DNA of 18,029 nt from JBAPRR01 sp049281195 (GCA_049281195.1 JBAPRR010000149.1:1-18029); one strand, 5' to 3'. Counted from the stretch's first letter, positions 1-7,039 are shown. Made by a program: numbers and translations. Notes: a model not told the origin generated them from the sequence alone.

Positions 1-1
1 G

Positions 2-508
2 TCCCAGGGGATCGTGGCCACCGCTTCCCTGGCTCCCGATCTCATCCGCACCGAGGTGCAAGCTCTCGCCGCGAGGATATTGAATGGCGTGGATCTTGCC
101 TCGGCGTTGCGACACTTTGCCGACGACCTGAGTGATCCGAACTCCGACGTCGTCGTAGCCGCATTAATTCTGGCCTCGGAATCCAGAGCACGGAATCTCG
201 TCGAGCTGCTGGGCGCGCTCGCTGACTCCATGCATGAAGAGGTGGCCATGCAGCTGCGCATTGACGCCAGCCGAACGTCAGCCCGTGGTGGAGTGCGGAC
301 CATCGTTATTTTCTCGGCCTGCTTCATCGGGCTGTTGTGTGTGATTGCCCGCTCGTACCTGGAACCGTTTGGAACTGTCGAAGGTCAACAGGTACTCCTG
401 GTCGCTGGCGTCTTCGACCTGGCAGGCATCGTCATGATGATTCGTCTGGTCGGAGAGCCGGTGCGCCCTCGCCTCCTCGGGAACGATCGCCAAGGCATTC
501 GAGCATGA
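2..508 (+). CDS. tadB: TadB-like type II secretion F-domain protein (5' end cut off)
   Basis: C-terminal part of a GspF/TadB-type inner-membrane platform protein of a Tad/Flp pilus. The frame is open to the left edge (it reads SQGI before the GTG at 14), so the GTG at 14 is probably internal and the gene starts outside the window. A helical cytoplasmic stretch containing ALRHFADDLSDP and LVELLGALADSMHEE, typical of T2SF domains, is followed by two hydrophobic segments (IVIFSACFIGLLCVI and VLLVAGVFDLAGIVMMI) and a short basic tail. Its stop overlaps the next gene's start in an ATGA, which indicates translational coupling with tadC. In Tad systems TadB and TadC form the membrane platform that, with the TadA ATPase, drives pilin assembly. 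The family is assigned from pattern and gene order; the label TadB rather than another T2SF protein rests on position before tadC. Confidence 0.85.
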   Translation, partial: SQGIVATASLAPDLIRTEVQALAARILNGVDLASALRHFADDLSDPNSDVVVAALILASESRARNLVELLGALADSMHEEVAMQLRIDASRTSARGGVRTIVIFSACFIGLLCVIARSYLEPFGTVEGQQVLLVAGVFDLAGIVMMIRLVGEPVRPRLLGNDRQGIRA

Positions 509-1437
509 GCGGTCCTGTTCTTCTGGGCTTGGGGTCGGGATTGGGTGTCGTCATTCTGATTGCTGCGTTGAGGGACCGGAAGCCATCGGTCACAGAGGCT
601 TTCTCAATTCTTGATGGCGAGCTCGCAAGCAGCCGTATCGACGGCGTGAACCTTCGGACCGAAGACAACGGTCAGAACCACAGGAAGCTGTCTCGGACAT
701 TGATGGCGTGGACCTGCATAAAGACCGAGTCGTTGCTCACCCTCGTTCCGGCCGTCCGCTCAACGTTGAGCCGGAACCTTGCGAGTGCCGATGAGAGTTT
801 CGAGTCTTTGGTTACAAAGTGTGCAATTGCCGGTTTGATAGGGATGTTCGGGCCTTTCATCGCATGGGCCGTTGTGACGGTGGCCGGTTTCGGCGCTCCG
901 CTGGCGCTTCCCATCTCGATTGCTCTGGTCGGCGCCCTACTCGGGATCGCTGTACCGGTGTCAGGGCTCCGTAGACGTGCGATCCGAGGCCGCCGGCTTG
1001 CCCGTCGGGCGGTCGGATGTTTTCTCGATCTGGTAGTGCTGGCACTTGCAGGAGGCTTTGGCATCGAAGGTGCCCTGTTCTCATCGGCACAGCTCTTTGA
1101 CTCTCCCATCTCTAAGAGGATCGTCCGGGAATTGGAAGTAGCACGCGATTCCGGACGGACCCCATGGGATGCCTTAGCCGCTGTTGGCAGAGAAGTTGGT
1201 GTCCTCGAGCTGGTCGAGCTCGCTGCCGCAGTCAGTCTGGCGGGGACGGAAGGAGCTCGAATCAGATCTACTTTGGCGTCGAAGGCGGCAACAATCAGAC
1301 GTCACGAGCTCGCCGACGCGGAGACGGAAGCGAACTCAGTGACAGAGCGTCTGTTCATTCCTGGAGTTCTGCTGCTCGTCGGCTTCCTCATCTTCATCGG
1401 TTACCCGGCCGTATCGCGCATAAGTGCGGGATTGTGA
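505..1437 (+). CDS. tadC: TadC-like type II secretion F-domain protein
   Basis: 310-aa second platform protein of the Tad pilus machine. I choose the ATG at 505 because it sits in an ATGA overlap with tadB and places a hydrophobic segment (GPVLLGLGSGLGVVILIAAL) at the N-terminus. Longer in-frame starts upstream would lie inside tadB. Hydrophobic segments follow near residues 107-128 and 132-153, then a basic cytoplasmic stretch (GLRRRAIRGRRLARR). The T2SF helical core carries DLVVLALAGGFGIEGAL and RELEVARDSGRTPWDAL, and a last membrane segment (FIPGVLLLVGFLIFIGYPAV) sits near the C-terminus. This is the usual TadC layout and about its usual length. Partners inferred from the family are TadB and the TadA ATPase, acting in the cytoplasmic membrane. 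Confidence 0.88.
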   Translation: MSGPVLLGLGSGLGVVILIAALRDRKPSVTEAFSILDGELASSRIDGVNLRTEDNGQNHRKLSRTLMAWTCIKTESLLTLVPAVRSTLSRNLASADESFESLVTKCAIAGLIGMFGPFIAWAVVTVAGFGAPLALPISIALVGALLGIAVPVSGLRRRAIRGRRLARRAVGCFLDLVVLALAGGFGIEGALFSSAQLFDSPISKRIVRELEVARDSGRTPWDALAAVGREVGVLELVELAAAVSLAGTEGARIRSTLASKAATIRRHELADAETEANSVTERLFIPGVLLLVGFLIFIGYPAVSRISAGL

Positions 1438-1520
1438 GATCAGCCGACAAATGAAACATCTGGATCAAGCTCAAGTGGATCGCAGAACCTGGAAAAACAA
1501 TAGAGAGGAGATCAGAGGGC

Positions 1521-1721
1521 ATGCTGTTTCAGATACAGATGCTTTGGGAAGTGGCTCGCGGAAATTGGCGTATTGCCCGTCAGCGTGCCGACGAATCAGG
1601 GAGCGTGGTAGAGACCGTCGTACTGACTGCGGTATTCGCGGCACTGGCGATTGCGGTCGGGGCGATCATCGTTGCGAAAGTGACGGCGAAGGCCCATTCG
1701 ATCAACCTGGACGGCAATTAG
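1521..1721 (+). CDS. Small Flp-like pilin
   Basis: 66-aa protein with the layout of a class III (Flp-type) prepilin: a short N-terminal leader, then DESGSVVETVVL, then a single hydrophobic helix (VFAALAIAVGAIIVAKV) and a very short tail. TadV-type peptidases of this family cut after the glycine, with a glutamate a few residues later; here the Glu is at +4 after Gly-27, against +5 in classic Flp. A purine-rich stretch with GGAG lies ahead of the ATG. It follows tadC after an 83-base gap and precedes the TadE-like genes, the normal place for the major pilin. The hydrophobic part is also compatible with a tiny TadE-like protein, so 'Flp' rests on size and position. It ends in TAG immediately before a frame that lacks a start codon (see the next gene). 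Confidence 0.7.
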   Translation: MLFQIQMLWEVARGNWRIARQRADESGSVVETVVLTAVFAALAIAVGAIIVAKVTAKAHSINLDGN

Positions 1722-2110
1722 GTCGGGATCCGGCCTCGAACGGTCAAGCGGGCACCACCGTTGTCGAGGTCGTACTGCTGATCCCTGTGATCATGTTCGT
1801 CATTCTGATCGCGGTTCAGATGGCTCTGTGGGCCGATGCCGAGGAGATGGTGCAACAAGGGACGTCGATAGTCAGCAACGCGGCGGCCAGCTACGGCGGT
1901 TCAGCGCAAGCGGGCAGAACTGCAGGACAGACCTATCTGAGATCCAACGCTGGGTTGCTTGAAGGAGGCACTTCTGTGCAGGTCTCGGCATCGGCGGGAT
2001 ATGTACAGAGCAACGTCAACGGATTCACTGTCTCGATCATTCCATTCCTGCATCTCAACGTGTCGGCACACCGGACAGAGCCGATCCAGGAATTCAGGGG
2101 ATCAGAGTGA
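1721..2110 (+). CDS. TadE-like minor pilin, start codon not identifiable
   Basis: TadE-family pseudopilin. GQAGTTVVEVVLLIPVIMFVI is followed by the typical aqueous helix (QMALWADAEEMVQQGTSIVSNAA) and a small beta-rich C-terminal part. The Gly...Glu spacing and hydrophobic helix mark a prepilin-peptidase substrate. The frame has no ATG, GTG or TTG between the end of the previous gene (1721) and the pilin motif (about 1751-1766). The first usable codons, GTG at 1787 and ATG at 1793, lie inside the membrane helix and would remove the motif. TTG codons far upstream (about 1542 and 1563) would add a Cys/Arg-rich N-terminus that is a shadow of the Flp gene. I therefore place the 5' end at the first codon after the Flp stop. 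Explanations are a sequence error, a -1 frameshift from the Flp gene, or a rare start. The stop overlaps the next start in GTGA. Confidence 0.72.
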   Translation, partial: GRDPASNGQAGTTVVEVVLLIPVIMFVILIAVQMALWADAEEMVQQGTSIVSNAAASYGGSAQAGRTAGQTYLRSNAGLLEGGTSVQVSASAGYVQSNVNGFTVSIIPFLHLNVSAHRTEPIQEFRGSE

Positions 2111-2532
2111 GGAGGTTAATCGGGCAGCGTGACAACTCTGGCAGCGCTGCGGTAGAGATCGTCGTTCTCATCCCACTCTTGATGGTTTTCGTGGTGCTCG
2201 CGGTCGCGTTCGGCAGATTCGAGACCACGCGCATCCAGGTGATCGCTGCCGCCCGTGCAGCTGTCGAAGCGGCCTCCGTCAGTTCGTCGCCCGATCAAGC
2301 CCAGTCGGCTGCTTCAGAAGCCGCGAAACCAGCCTTTCTCGGTTCCCTTGGCAACTGCAGGAGCCTCATCGTAGAAACCAACACCGAGGACTTCAGGCCG
2401 GGTGGCACTGTGACCGTGACCGTGTCATGCACTCTCGATCTGTCGGATCTCGGCGCACCCGGGCTTCCGGGATCCTCGGTCGTATCAGCAACACAGGTTG
2501 CTCCGATCGATCCGTATCGAGTGGTGTCGTGA
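2107..2532 (+). CDS. TadE-like minor pilin
   Basis: 141-aa TadE-family protein starting at a GTG that overlaps the previous stop (GTGA). After a short basic leader (MRRLIGQRDN) comes SGSAAVEIVVLIPLLMVFVV, the class III prepilin signature with Glu after the Gly cleavage site and a long hydrophobic helix. A helical stretch (FETTRIQVIAAARAAVEAA) follows, then a secreted-type C-terminal domain with two cysteines (NCRSLIVE and VSCTLDL) that could form a disulfide outside the membrane. Minor pilins of this kind prime or cap Tad pilus assembly. Which of the three neighbouring TadE/G-like proteins corresponds to TadE or TadF of Aggregatibacter cannot be told from sequence alone. Confidence 0.85.
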   Translation: MRRLIGQRDNSGSAAVEIVVLIPLLMVFVVLAVAFGRFETTRIQVIAAARAAVEAASVSSSPDQAQSAASEAAKPAFLGSLGNCRSLIVETNTEDFRPGGTVTVTVSCTLDLSDLGAPGLPGSSVVSATQVAPIDPYRVVS

Positions 2533-2957
2533 GATTCAGATCAACGCTCACAAAAGGCGATGAACGAGGTGTCGTGTCGGCGTTCGTCGCCGTTGCCGCC
2601 GTCGTGCTCCTCCTCGTAGTGGGAGTTGCCGTCGATTACGGGAGAGCTATCGCAACTCAGCGTCTACTGGCGGACGAGGCCGAGCAGGCGGCTCGGGCGG
2701 GGGCGGGTCAGGTATCTGCACAGGGATTGCGATCCGGCCATCTTGAGCTTGACACCCCGGCTGCGATTCAGGCCGGCGAACATTTCACCGTCATATCCGG
2801 GACGCCTGGAACTGTATCGGTGCAAGACGGTGTGGTGATTGTCCGCATCACCGAAAAAGTCCCGACCACGATCCTCAGCGCGTTCGGAGTCTCCGAAATC
2901 ACGGTGTCTGCCACGGCGAGTGCGGTGGACGTTAAAGGCGACACAAGGCAGCACTAG
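2529..2957 (+). CDS. TadG-like pilus protein (short form)
   Basis: 142-aa protein starting at a GTG in a GTGA overlap with the preceding pilin gene. DERGVVSAFVAVAAVVLLLVVGVAVDYGRAI is the hallmark of the TadG N-terminal domain ('RGxVxxxxAl...lDxGR'), followed by QRLLADEAEQAARAGA. The rest is a small beta-rich extracytoplasmic part (TVSVQDGVVIVRITEKVPTTIL...). Classical TadG carries a von Willebrand A-like domain of several hundred residues. This protein lacks it and resembles the short actinobacterial 'TadE/RsaA-helical' proteins. It is inferred to be anchored in the membrane near the pilus base. The next gene begins three bases after its stop, so the operon continues. Confidence 0.82.
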   Translation: MRFRSTLTKGDERGVVSAFVAVAAVVLLLVVGVAVDYGRAIATQRLLADEAEQAARAGAGQVSAQGLRSGHLELDTPAAIQAGEHFTVISGTPGTVSVQDGVVIVRITEKVPTTILSAFGVSEITVSATASAVDVKGDTRQH

Positions 2958-2959
2958 GC

Positions 2960-5900
2960 ATGGAGCGAACTGGTCGTATAAGGAGTTCCGGTGTGCACGC
3001 GGCTCGAAGCGCAGCGTCATTTGCTGGGCTCTTGGGGTTTACGATCGGAATTCCTGTTCTGCTGGTGCTCGAGCAGGGTTGGGAACCCTTTACCACCGTG
3101 GCGAGATTGATTCGTCATCCAGCGCGTGCAGCTCATTCAGTTTCGAATCCCGTTACGAACGCGACCGTGTTGCATGTCGTGCTGATGCTTGCCTGGATTA
3201 CCTGGGCTTGGCTTGCAGCGTGCTTGGTCGTGGAAGTAATCAGCCGGGTGCGGGGTCGACCGGTTGCCAGGCTTCCTGCCAGTCGACATGCGCAGGCGCT
3301 GGCAGCTCTACTGGTCGGGTCGCTAGCCATCCTCCCGTCAATAAAGCCGATGGCTCCCATGCGGATCAACGCGGGCGTTCAGTCAGGAGCGCGGGTGGTG
3401 CAGAGCATCACGCTTGCGGACTACTCGAGCACGGTGAAGGTTGATAACGAAGCAGGGTTTGATCACGCAAGTCCAGCTACTGCCCCGATGCTCACCGGTG
3501 CTCCATCGATAGAGACTGAGGCATTCGGATCTCCAGGAGAGCGGCTTTATGAGGTCAAACCCGGGGACACCCTGTGGTCGATCGCAGAGGCGCAGTTGGG
3601 CTCACCTCTTTTGTGGAGACAAATCGCCGCCCTGAACATAGGAAGTTCGCAACGGGACGGAAGAACGATGGAAGAGGCGGGTTGGATCCTGCCTGGATGG
3701 GTTCTTCGTCTCCCGGCCGTAGGAGCAGGTGGTTGGGATGCGAGAAGCGATCCCATTCGCCAGATGATTCCCGTACAGCCGACGAAAAGTCAGGTAACCG
3801 ACACGACGTCGGACCTTATTCATTCGGAGTTTCCTTCTCGGAAAGGCGCTGGGCCACCTCGACCGAGTGTCAATGGTCCTACCAGTGACGCGTCGGCTGT
3901 TCCCGACCCAGAGGCTCGAGAAACCACTAGCTCGGTAGGGCGACCAGGGACATATGAGTCGTCGGATCAGAGGGGGCAGGACCGGAAGACGCAGTCGAGC
4001 AGGGAATCAAGTCCAGGGAAGGATCCCACGTCACGTGGCGAAGCAAAGAGAACGGCCTCTACAGGTGACGTCAGGTCTGCATTCCCGACCGCACCTTTCG
4101 GCTACGGGCTGCTCGGTGCTGGAGTCGTGATGGTTGTAAACAGATTGAGGAGGCGCCAGCAGCGCCATCGTCCGGATGGTCGGAGGATTGCTCTTCCGGA
4201 CGGGGATCTGGAGAGTGCCGAGATGCTCCTACGTGCATCGGCCGACGATGAGGGTGCCGCCTGGGTCGATGCCACTCTTCGAATCCTTGCAGCAGCATGC
4301 CGACGCGAGCAGATTCGTGCTCCGAAGGTGGTCGCCATACGAATACTTGAGCAGGCGATCGAGCTCCTCCTCGATCCGGAGTCTGAGTTCCCGCCGCCGA
4401 TCCATCCGTTTTCGGCGCCCAATGAGGGCAGATCGTGGCTGTTGCCCCGACGCAGTGACGACCTGGAGGATGCCAGGACGGATCCATGGGTCTCCGGCTT
4501 GGATGTGATGTATCCAGCCGTAGTCACGATTGGTCGTGAGGCACGTGGATTGATACTCGTTGATGTTGAGCAGGCGGGAAGCGTCGGGGTGACCGGTGAT
4601 AGCGCCGACGACGTTCTGAGGGCGATGGCGATTGAACTCGCGACGTCGACCTGGTCCGAGCAGGTCAACATCGTGCTGGTTGGGATGGAAAAGATCTCTC
4701 TGTTGCGCAGCAGCGGCGATCCGTCCCTCGATGTTCTAGACCGCGTACGGGTGGCCGACGACATTGTCGAAGTCCTTCCGGAGTTGCGGCATCTCACAAC
4801 CGAACGGTCCGTCATGCTGGACATCGTAGGAGTGGATCGGACGTCTGAAGCCCGGCTCGCGGTCAGCGGTGACGGGTGGGACCTGACAGTTCTCTTCTGC
4901 TCTTCACAGGTCACCGCTGAGAACTCGAGGGCGATCGACGACCTCTTGGAGTTGTCAGGAGACGGATCGCTCGGTTTGGTGACGATCTGTGCGGGCTTGT
5001 CTACTGGCACGCGGTGGTCTGTGGACATCGCCGAGGGTCCGGTCGCATTGCGTTTTGCCGGTCTAGGTGGGGACGCGATCGTATGGCCACAGGTCGTTAC
5101 GGAGGTTGCCGCCTCACAAATTGCAAAGCTGGTGGACGTCGCGAGAAAGCTCGAGGGAGTAGATCCGCTTCCACCGGAAGGGTACGTATCGGTCGGTGGA
5201 TCAGCGTTATCAGGGTTCTCTGCTTTTGATGATGACGAACCTCCTCCTCCGGCAATCGAGATTCTGGTTCTTGGACCTGTAGAAGTGTTGGGAGCTGCCA
5301 GGGCCTTCACCAGAGCATGGTCACTGGAGCTGATCGTGTATCTGGCGATGCATCCGGGCGGTGCAACCAGCGATCAGTGGGCGACCCATCTCTGGCCGAA
5401 CCGGTCCATGGCTCCGGCCAGCCTCCACTCCACCGCGTCCGCTGCGCGCCGAACTCTCGGAAGCACCGCAACGGGGGAAGATCATCTGCCCAGATCCCAC
5501 GGAAAACTCGCTCTCGGACCTGGCGTGTCTACAGACTGGGATCGGTTCTGCCACCTCTCCCGGTTGAAGAACCCGGAAGCCTGGCGACGGGCTCTGACCT
5601 TGATCAGGGGTCGGCCGTTCGACGGGCTACGTTCGACCGATTGGGCCGTGTTTAGCCATGTTCAGGCAAACATCGAATCTCAGGTGGTAGACGTAGCCGC
5701 GCGCCGTGCTGAGCACTGTCTCAAAGAAGGGGAGGCTCAAGGGGCGGAATGGGCGGCGCGGCAAGGGTTGTTGGTGAGCCCTTACGACGAGCGGCTTTAT
5801 CGAATCTTGATGCGAGCAGCCGATCTCGCAGGAAATCCGGCAGGCGTTGAAGCAGCTATGAGCGAGCTGCTGCAACTGGTTGGCGGAGAAGTCGAACCAT

Positions 5901-5977
5901 ACGACTCGGTGCACCCTGAGACGTATGAGTTGTATCGCTCGTTATCGCGCCGGAACCTCGGGGCTCGTCACCAATGA
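2960..5977 (+). CDS. Transmembrane LysM / winged-helix-BTAD regulatory protein
   Basis: 1005-aa protein closing the Tad operon. Its order is: basic N-terminus; hydrophobic segments near residues 20-38, 72-95 and 110-127; a LysM domain near 197-252 (YEVKPGDTLWSIAEAQLG ... WILPGWVLRLP); a Ser/Thr/Pro/Arg-rich linker to about 370; a fourth membrane segment near 374-392 followed by RLRRRQQRHR; a central alpha/beta region to about 755; then an OmpR-like winged helix from about 763 (EILVLGPVEVLG ... DQWATHLWP) and a helical BTAD (bacterial transcriptional activator) domain to the end. The positive-inside pattern puts the N-terminus and everything after residue 392 in the cytoplasm and LysM on the wall side. 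LysM binds GlcNAc polymers such as peptidoglycan, and winged-helix/BTAD units occur in SARP-type activators. A role in sensing the wall or organising the Tad machine, possibly with transcriptional output, is inferred. I see no helicase or kinase motif in the middle region. Confidence 0.85.
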   Translation: MERTGRIRSSGVHAARSAASFAGLLGFTIGIPVLLVLEQGWEPFTTVARLIRHPARAAHSVSNPVTNATVLHVVLMLAWITWAWLAACLVVEVISRVRGRPVARLPASRHAQALAALLVGSLAILPSIKPMAPMRINAGVQSGARVVQSITLADYSSTVKVDNEAGFDHASPATAPMLTGAPSIETEAFGSPGERLYEVKPGDTLWSIAEAQLGSPLLWRQIAALNIGSSQRDGRTMEEAGWILPGWVLRLPAVGAGGWDARSDPIRQMIPVQPTKSQVTDTTSDLIHSEFPSRKGAGPPRPSVNGPTSDASAVPDPEARETTSSVGRPGTYESSDQRGQDRKTQSSRESSPGKDPTSRGEAKRTASTGDVRSAFPTAPFGYGLLGAGVVMVVNRLRRRQQRHRPDGRRIALPDGDLESAEMLLRASADDEGAAWVDATLRILAAACRREQIRAPKVVAIRILEQAIELLLDPESEFPPPIHPFSAPNEGRSWLLPRRSDDLEDARTDPWVSGLDVMYPAVVTIGREARGLILVDVEQAGSVGVTGDSADDVLRAMAIELATSTWSEQVNIVLVGMEKISLLRSSGDPSLDVLDRVRVADDIVEVLPELRHLTTERSVMLDIVGVDRTSEARLAVSGDGWDLTVLFCSSQVTAENSRAIDDLLELSGDGSLGLVTICAGLSTGTRWSVDIAEGPVALRFAGLGGDAIVWPQVVTEVAASQIAKLVDVARKLEGVDPLPPEGYVSVGGSALSGFSAFDDDEPPPPAIEILVLGPVEVLGAARAFTRAWSLELIVYLAMHPGGATSDQWATHLWPNRSMAPASLHSTASAARRTLGSTATGEDHLPRSHGKLALGPGVSTDWDRFCHLSRLKNPEAWRRALTLIRGRPFDGLRSTDWAVFSHVQANIESQVVDVAARRAEHCLKEGEAQGAEWAARQGLLVSPYDERLYRILMRAADLAGNPAGVEAAMSELLQLVGGEVEPYDSVHPETYELYRSLSRRNLGARHQ

Positions 5978-6011
5978 CGCACATGTCCTTTCGATCTTTT
6001 GGAGGAAAGTC

Positions 6012-6047
6012 GTGAAATTCTCGCTCAGCGAGGTCTGTGCAAGGTAA
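6012..6047 (+). CDS. Possible 11-codon leader peptide upstream of ssb
   Basis: A GTG at 6012 preceded by a very good ribosome site (GGAGGA at 6001-6006, about 5 bases spacing) opens an 11-codon frame, VKFSLSEVCAR, ending in TAA. It lies in the 139-base gap between the LysM-BTAD gene and ssb. Its middle contains CTCGCTCAGCGAG, which can fold on itself. No family is recognisable. It could be a regulatory upstream ORF or a chance ORF next to a purine-rich run. Confidence 0.3.
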   Translation: MKFSLSEVCAR

Positions 6048-6081
6048 ACCGCGAAGTTGTCATGGGCAATATGCGCTCACC

Positions 6082-6098
6082 GACCGCATCGGGCGGTC
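6082..6098 (+). promoter_or_regulatory. Small hairpin just upstream of the ssb ribosome site
   Basis: Perfect 6-bp stem GACCGC / GCGGTC around a 5-base loop, ending about 6 bases before the AAGGAG of ssb. Its position suggests an effect on translation or transcript stability of ssb. There is no T run, so it is not a typical intrinsic terminator. The assignment is tentative. Confidence 0.3.
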
Positions 6099-6116
6099 CA
6101 TGAGAAGGAGCGCAGA

Positions 6117-6548
6117 ATGTTGAATACAACGATGGCGGGCAATCTGACACGAGATCCAGAGATTCGATACACCCGCGAGGGCCAGCCCACGGCATCTTTC
6201 GGAATCGCGGTGAACAGACGTTGGCAGCCACGGGGAAGTGACGAGTGGGAAGAGGCGACCTCCTTTTTCGACGTCGTGTGTTGGCGTGATCTCGCCGAGA
6301 ACGTCGCCCTCAGCTTGGTGAAAGGCTCACGGGTGGTCGTGAGCGGCCGCCTCGAGCAGCGGACCTGGGAGACCGAAGAGGGCGAACGGCGAAGCAGGGT
6401 GGAGTTGATCGCGGAAGACGTGGGTGCCTCGTTGCGGTTTGCGACCGCTGAGATCACCCGCACCGAGCGTCGGATCCCAAGCCAAGCTGAGTCCTCGGGG
6501 AGCTCCGACCCGGCGGATGACGCGGAGGCCGTTGGAGCCGACGTCTGA
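6117..6548 (+). CDS. ssb: Single-stranded DNA-binding protein (stand-alone paralogue type)
   Basis: 143-aa SSB with one OB-fold domain over about residues 1-108. MLNTTMAGNLTRDPEIRYTR and the pattern FFDVVCWRDLAENV ... KGSRVVVSGRLEQRTWE match bacterial SSB. The ATG at 6117 is chosen because AAGGAG lies about 8 bases upstream and homologues start at this point; the in-frame ATG at 6057 has no such site. The C-terminal tail is short and acidic (DPADDAEAVGADV) but lacks the DDDIPF tip that bacterial SSBs use to recruit partner proteins. The gene is not between rpsF and rpsR, where housekeeping ssb usually lies, so it is probably a paralogue. Its place after the Tad operon makes a role in DNA uptake thinkable (inference). 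A strong hairpin terminator begins at its stop codon. Confidence 0.9.
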   Translation: MLNTTMAGNLTRDPEIRYTREGQPTASFGIAVNRRWQPRGSDEWEEATSFFDVVCWRDLAENVALSLVKGSRVVVSGRLEQRTWETEEGERRSRVELIAEDVGASLRFATAEITRTERRIPSQAESSGSSDPADDAEAVGADV

Positions 6549-6610
6549 CCGGTCGCTGTCCGGGACAGGTCGTTATCCCCCCCCCGACGTCAGGTCCCGG
6601 ACAGCCGGTC
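6547..6610 (+). terminator. Long bulged hairpin terminator after ssb with poly-C loop
   Basis: The arms are 6547-6566 and 6594-6610. The left arm matches the reverse complement of the right arm over 17 bp once three bases (TCG, 6553-6555) are bulged out; the uninterrupted inner stem is CTGTCCGGGAC / GTCCCGGACAG. The loop holds a run of nine C (6577-6585) and a possible inner stem GTCG/CGAC. A TTTT follows at 6613-6616. This looks like an intrinsic-type terminator for ssb. The nine-C run is a place where sequencing length errors are likely. Confidence 0.7.
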
Positions 6611-6677
6611 CCTTTTCCTGGGTACGCGGGTTTTGCCCAGTTACCAACGAGGAAACGCCCATTGTAGGAGGATCGAG

Positions 6678-6992
6678 TTGTTGGAAGACACACGTTTCAC
6701 GAATGAAGTCCCACCGAACCAGATCAAGTTCAACGACCGTGAGTGCACACGATCGGCGGGAGCAAGCAGCCTTCTCTCTGGTGAGCGAGTCGGCTTCGTT
6801 CCCGCAATTCTCTTGACGAAGTGCGAAGTGTTCGATGCGTGCACTCGTCTTTCGAACATTGAGCGTTTGCTTGCTCAGGCTGGACAGATCGAAGAAGCAT
6901 CGTGGGCGGCCGCGATCTTTGATCAGCTTGAAGAGCGTCTTGCTGAACGTGAGTGGGGTGAAGCGAGTCCACTGTCTGGCTCCAAGTACTGA
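6678..6992 (+). CDS. Orphan protein of about 104 aa, unknown function
   Basis: I do not recognise a family. The frame is open from 6633, but AGGAGG at 6666-6671 places the start at the tandem TTG codons at 6678 or 6681. The predicted protein is polar in its first half (LEDTRFTNEVPPNQIKFNDRE). After ILLTKCEVFDACTRLSNIERLL its second half is clearly amphipathic helical (AQAGQIEEASWAAAIFDQLEERLAEREW). It has three cysteines and no signal peptide or membrane segment. Codon choice looks like that of real genes here. It lies between two hairpin terminators (6547-6610 and 7008-7039), so it is probably a one-gene transcript. A small cytoplasmic helical protein, perhaps acting with a partner, is as far as the sequence goes. 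Confidence 0.55.
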   Translation: MLEDTRFTNEVPPNQIKFNDRECTRSAGASSLLSGERVGFVPAILLTKCEVFDACTRLSNIERLLAQAGQIEEASWAAAIFDQLEERLAEREWGEASPLSGSKY

Positions 6993-7007
6993 ATTTAGTT
7001 TGCTGCG

Positions 7008-7039
7008 AAAGAACGACTTTGCATGCGACTTCGTTCTTT
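7008..7039 (+). terminator. Hairpin terminator after the orphan gene
   Basis: Perfect 9-bp stem AAAGAACGA (7008-7016) / TCGTTCTTT (7031-7039) with a 14-base loop, 16 bases after the stop of the 104-aa gene. The right arm ends in TTT followed by GTGTCCTTCC. The stem is only moderately GC-rich, but its position and the T-rich 3' arm fit a terminator and support the preceding gene being real. Confidence 0.5.

Noticed and set aside
337..504. Upstream extension of tadC
   Set aside because: It lies inside tadB in another frame; the ATGA overlap at 505 is the natural start.
1424..1720. Upstream extension of the first TadE-like frame
   Set aside because: It reads as an Arg/Cys/Gly-rich shadow of the Flp-like gene; kept only as evidence for the start-codon problem.
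4102..5310. 402-codon open frame on the - strand
   Set aside because: Antisense to the LysM-BTAD gene; Ser/Thr/Arg-rich composition typical of a shadow frame in high-GC DNA, with no domain pattern.
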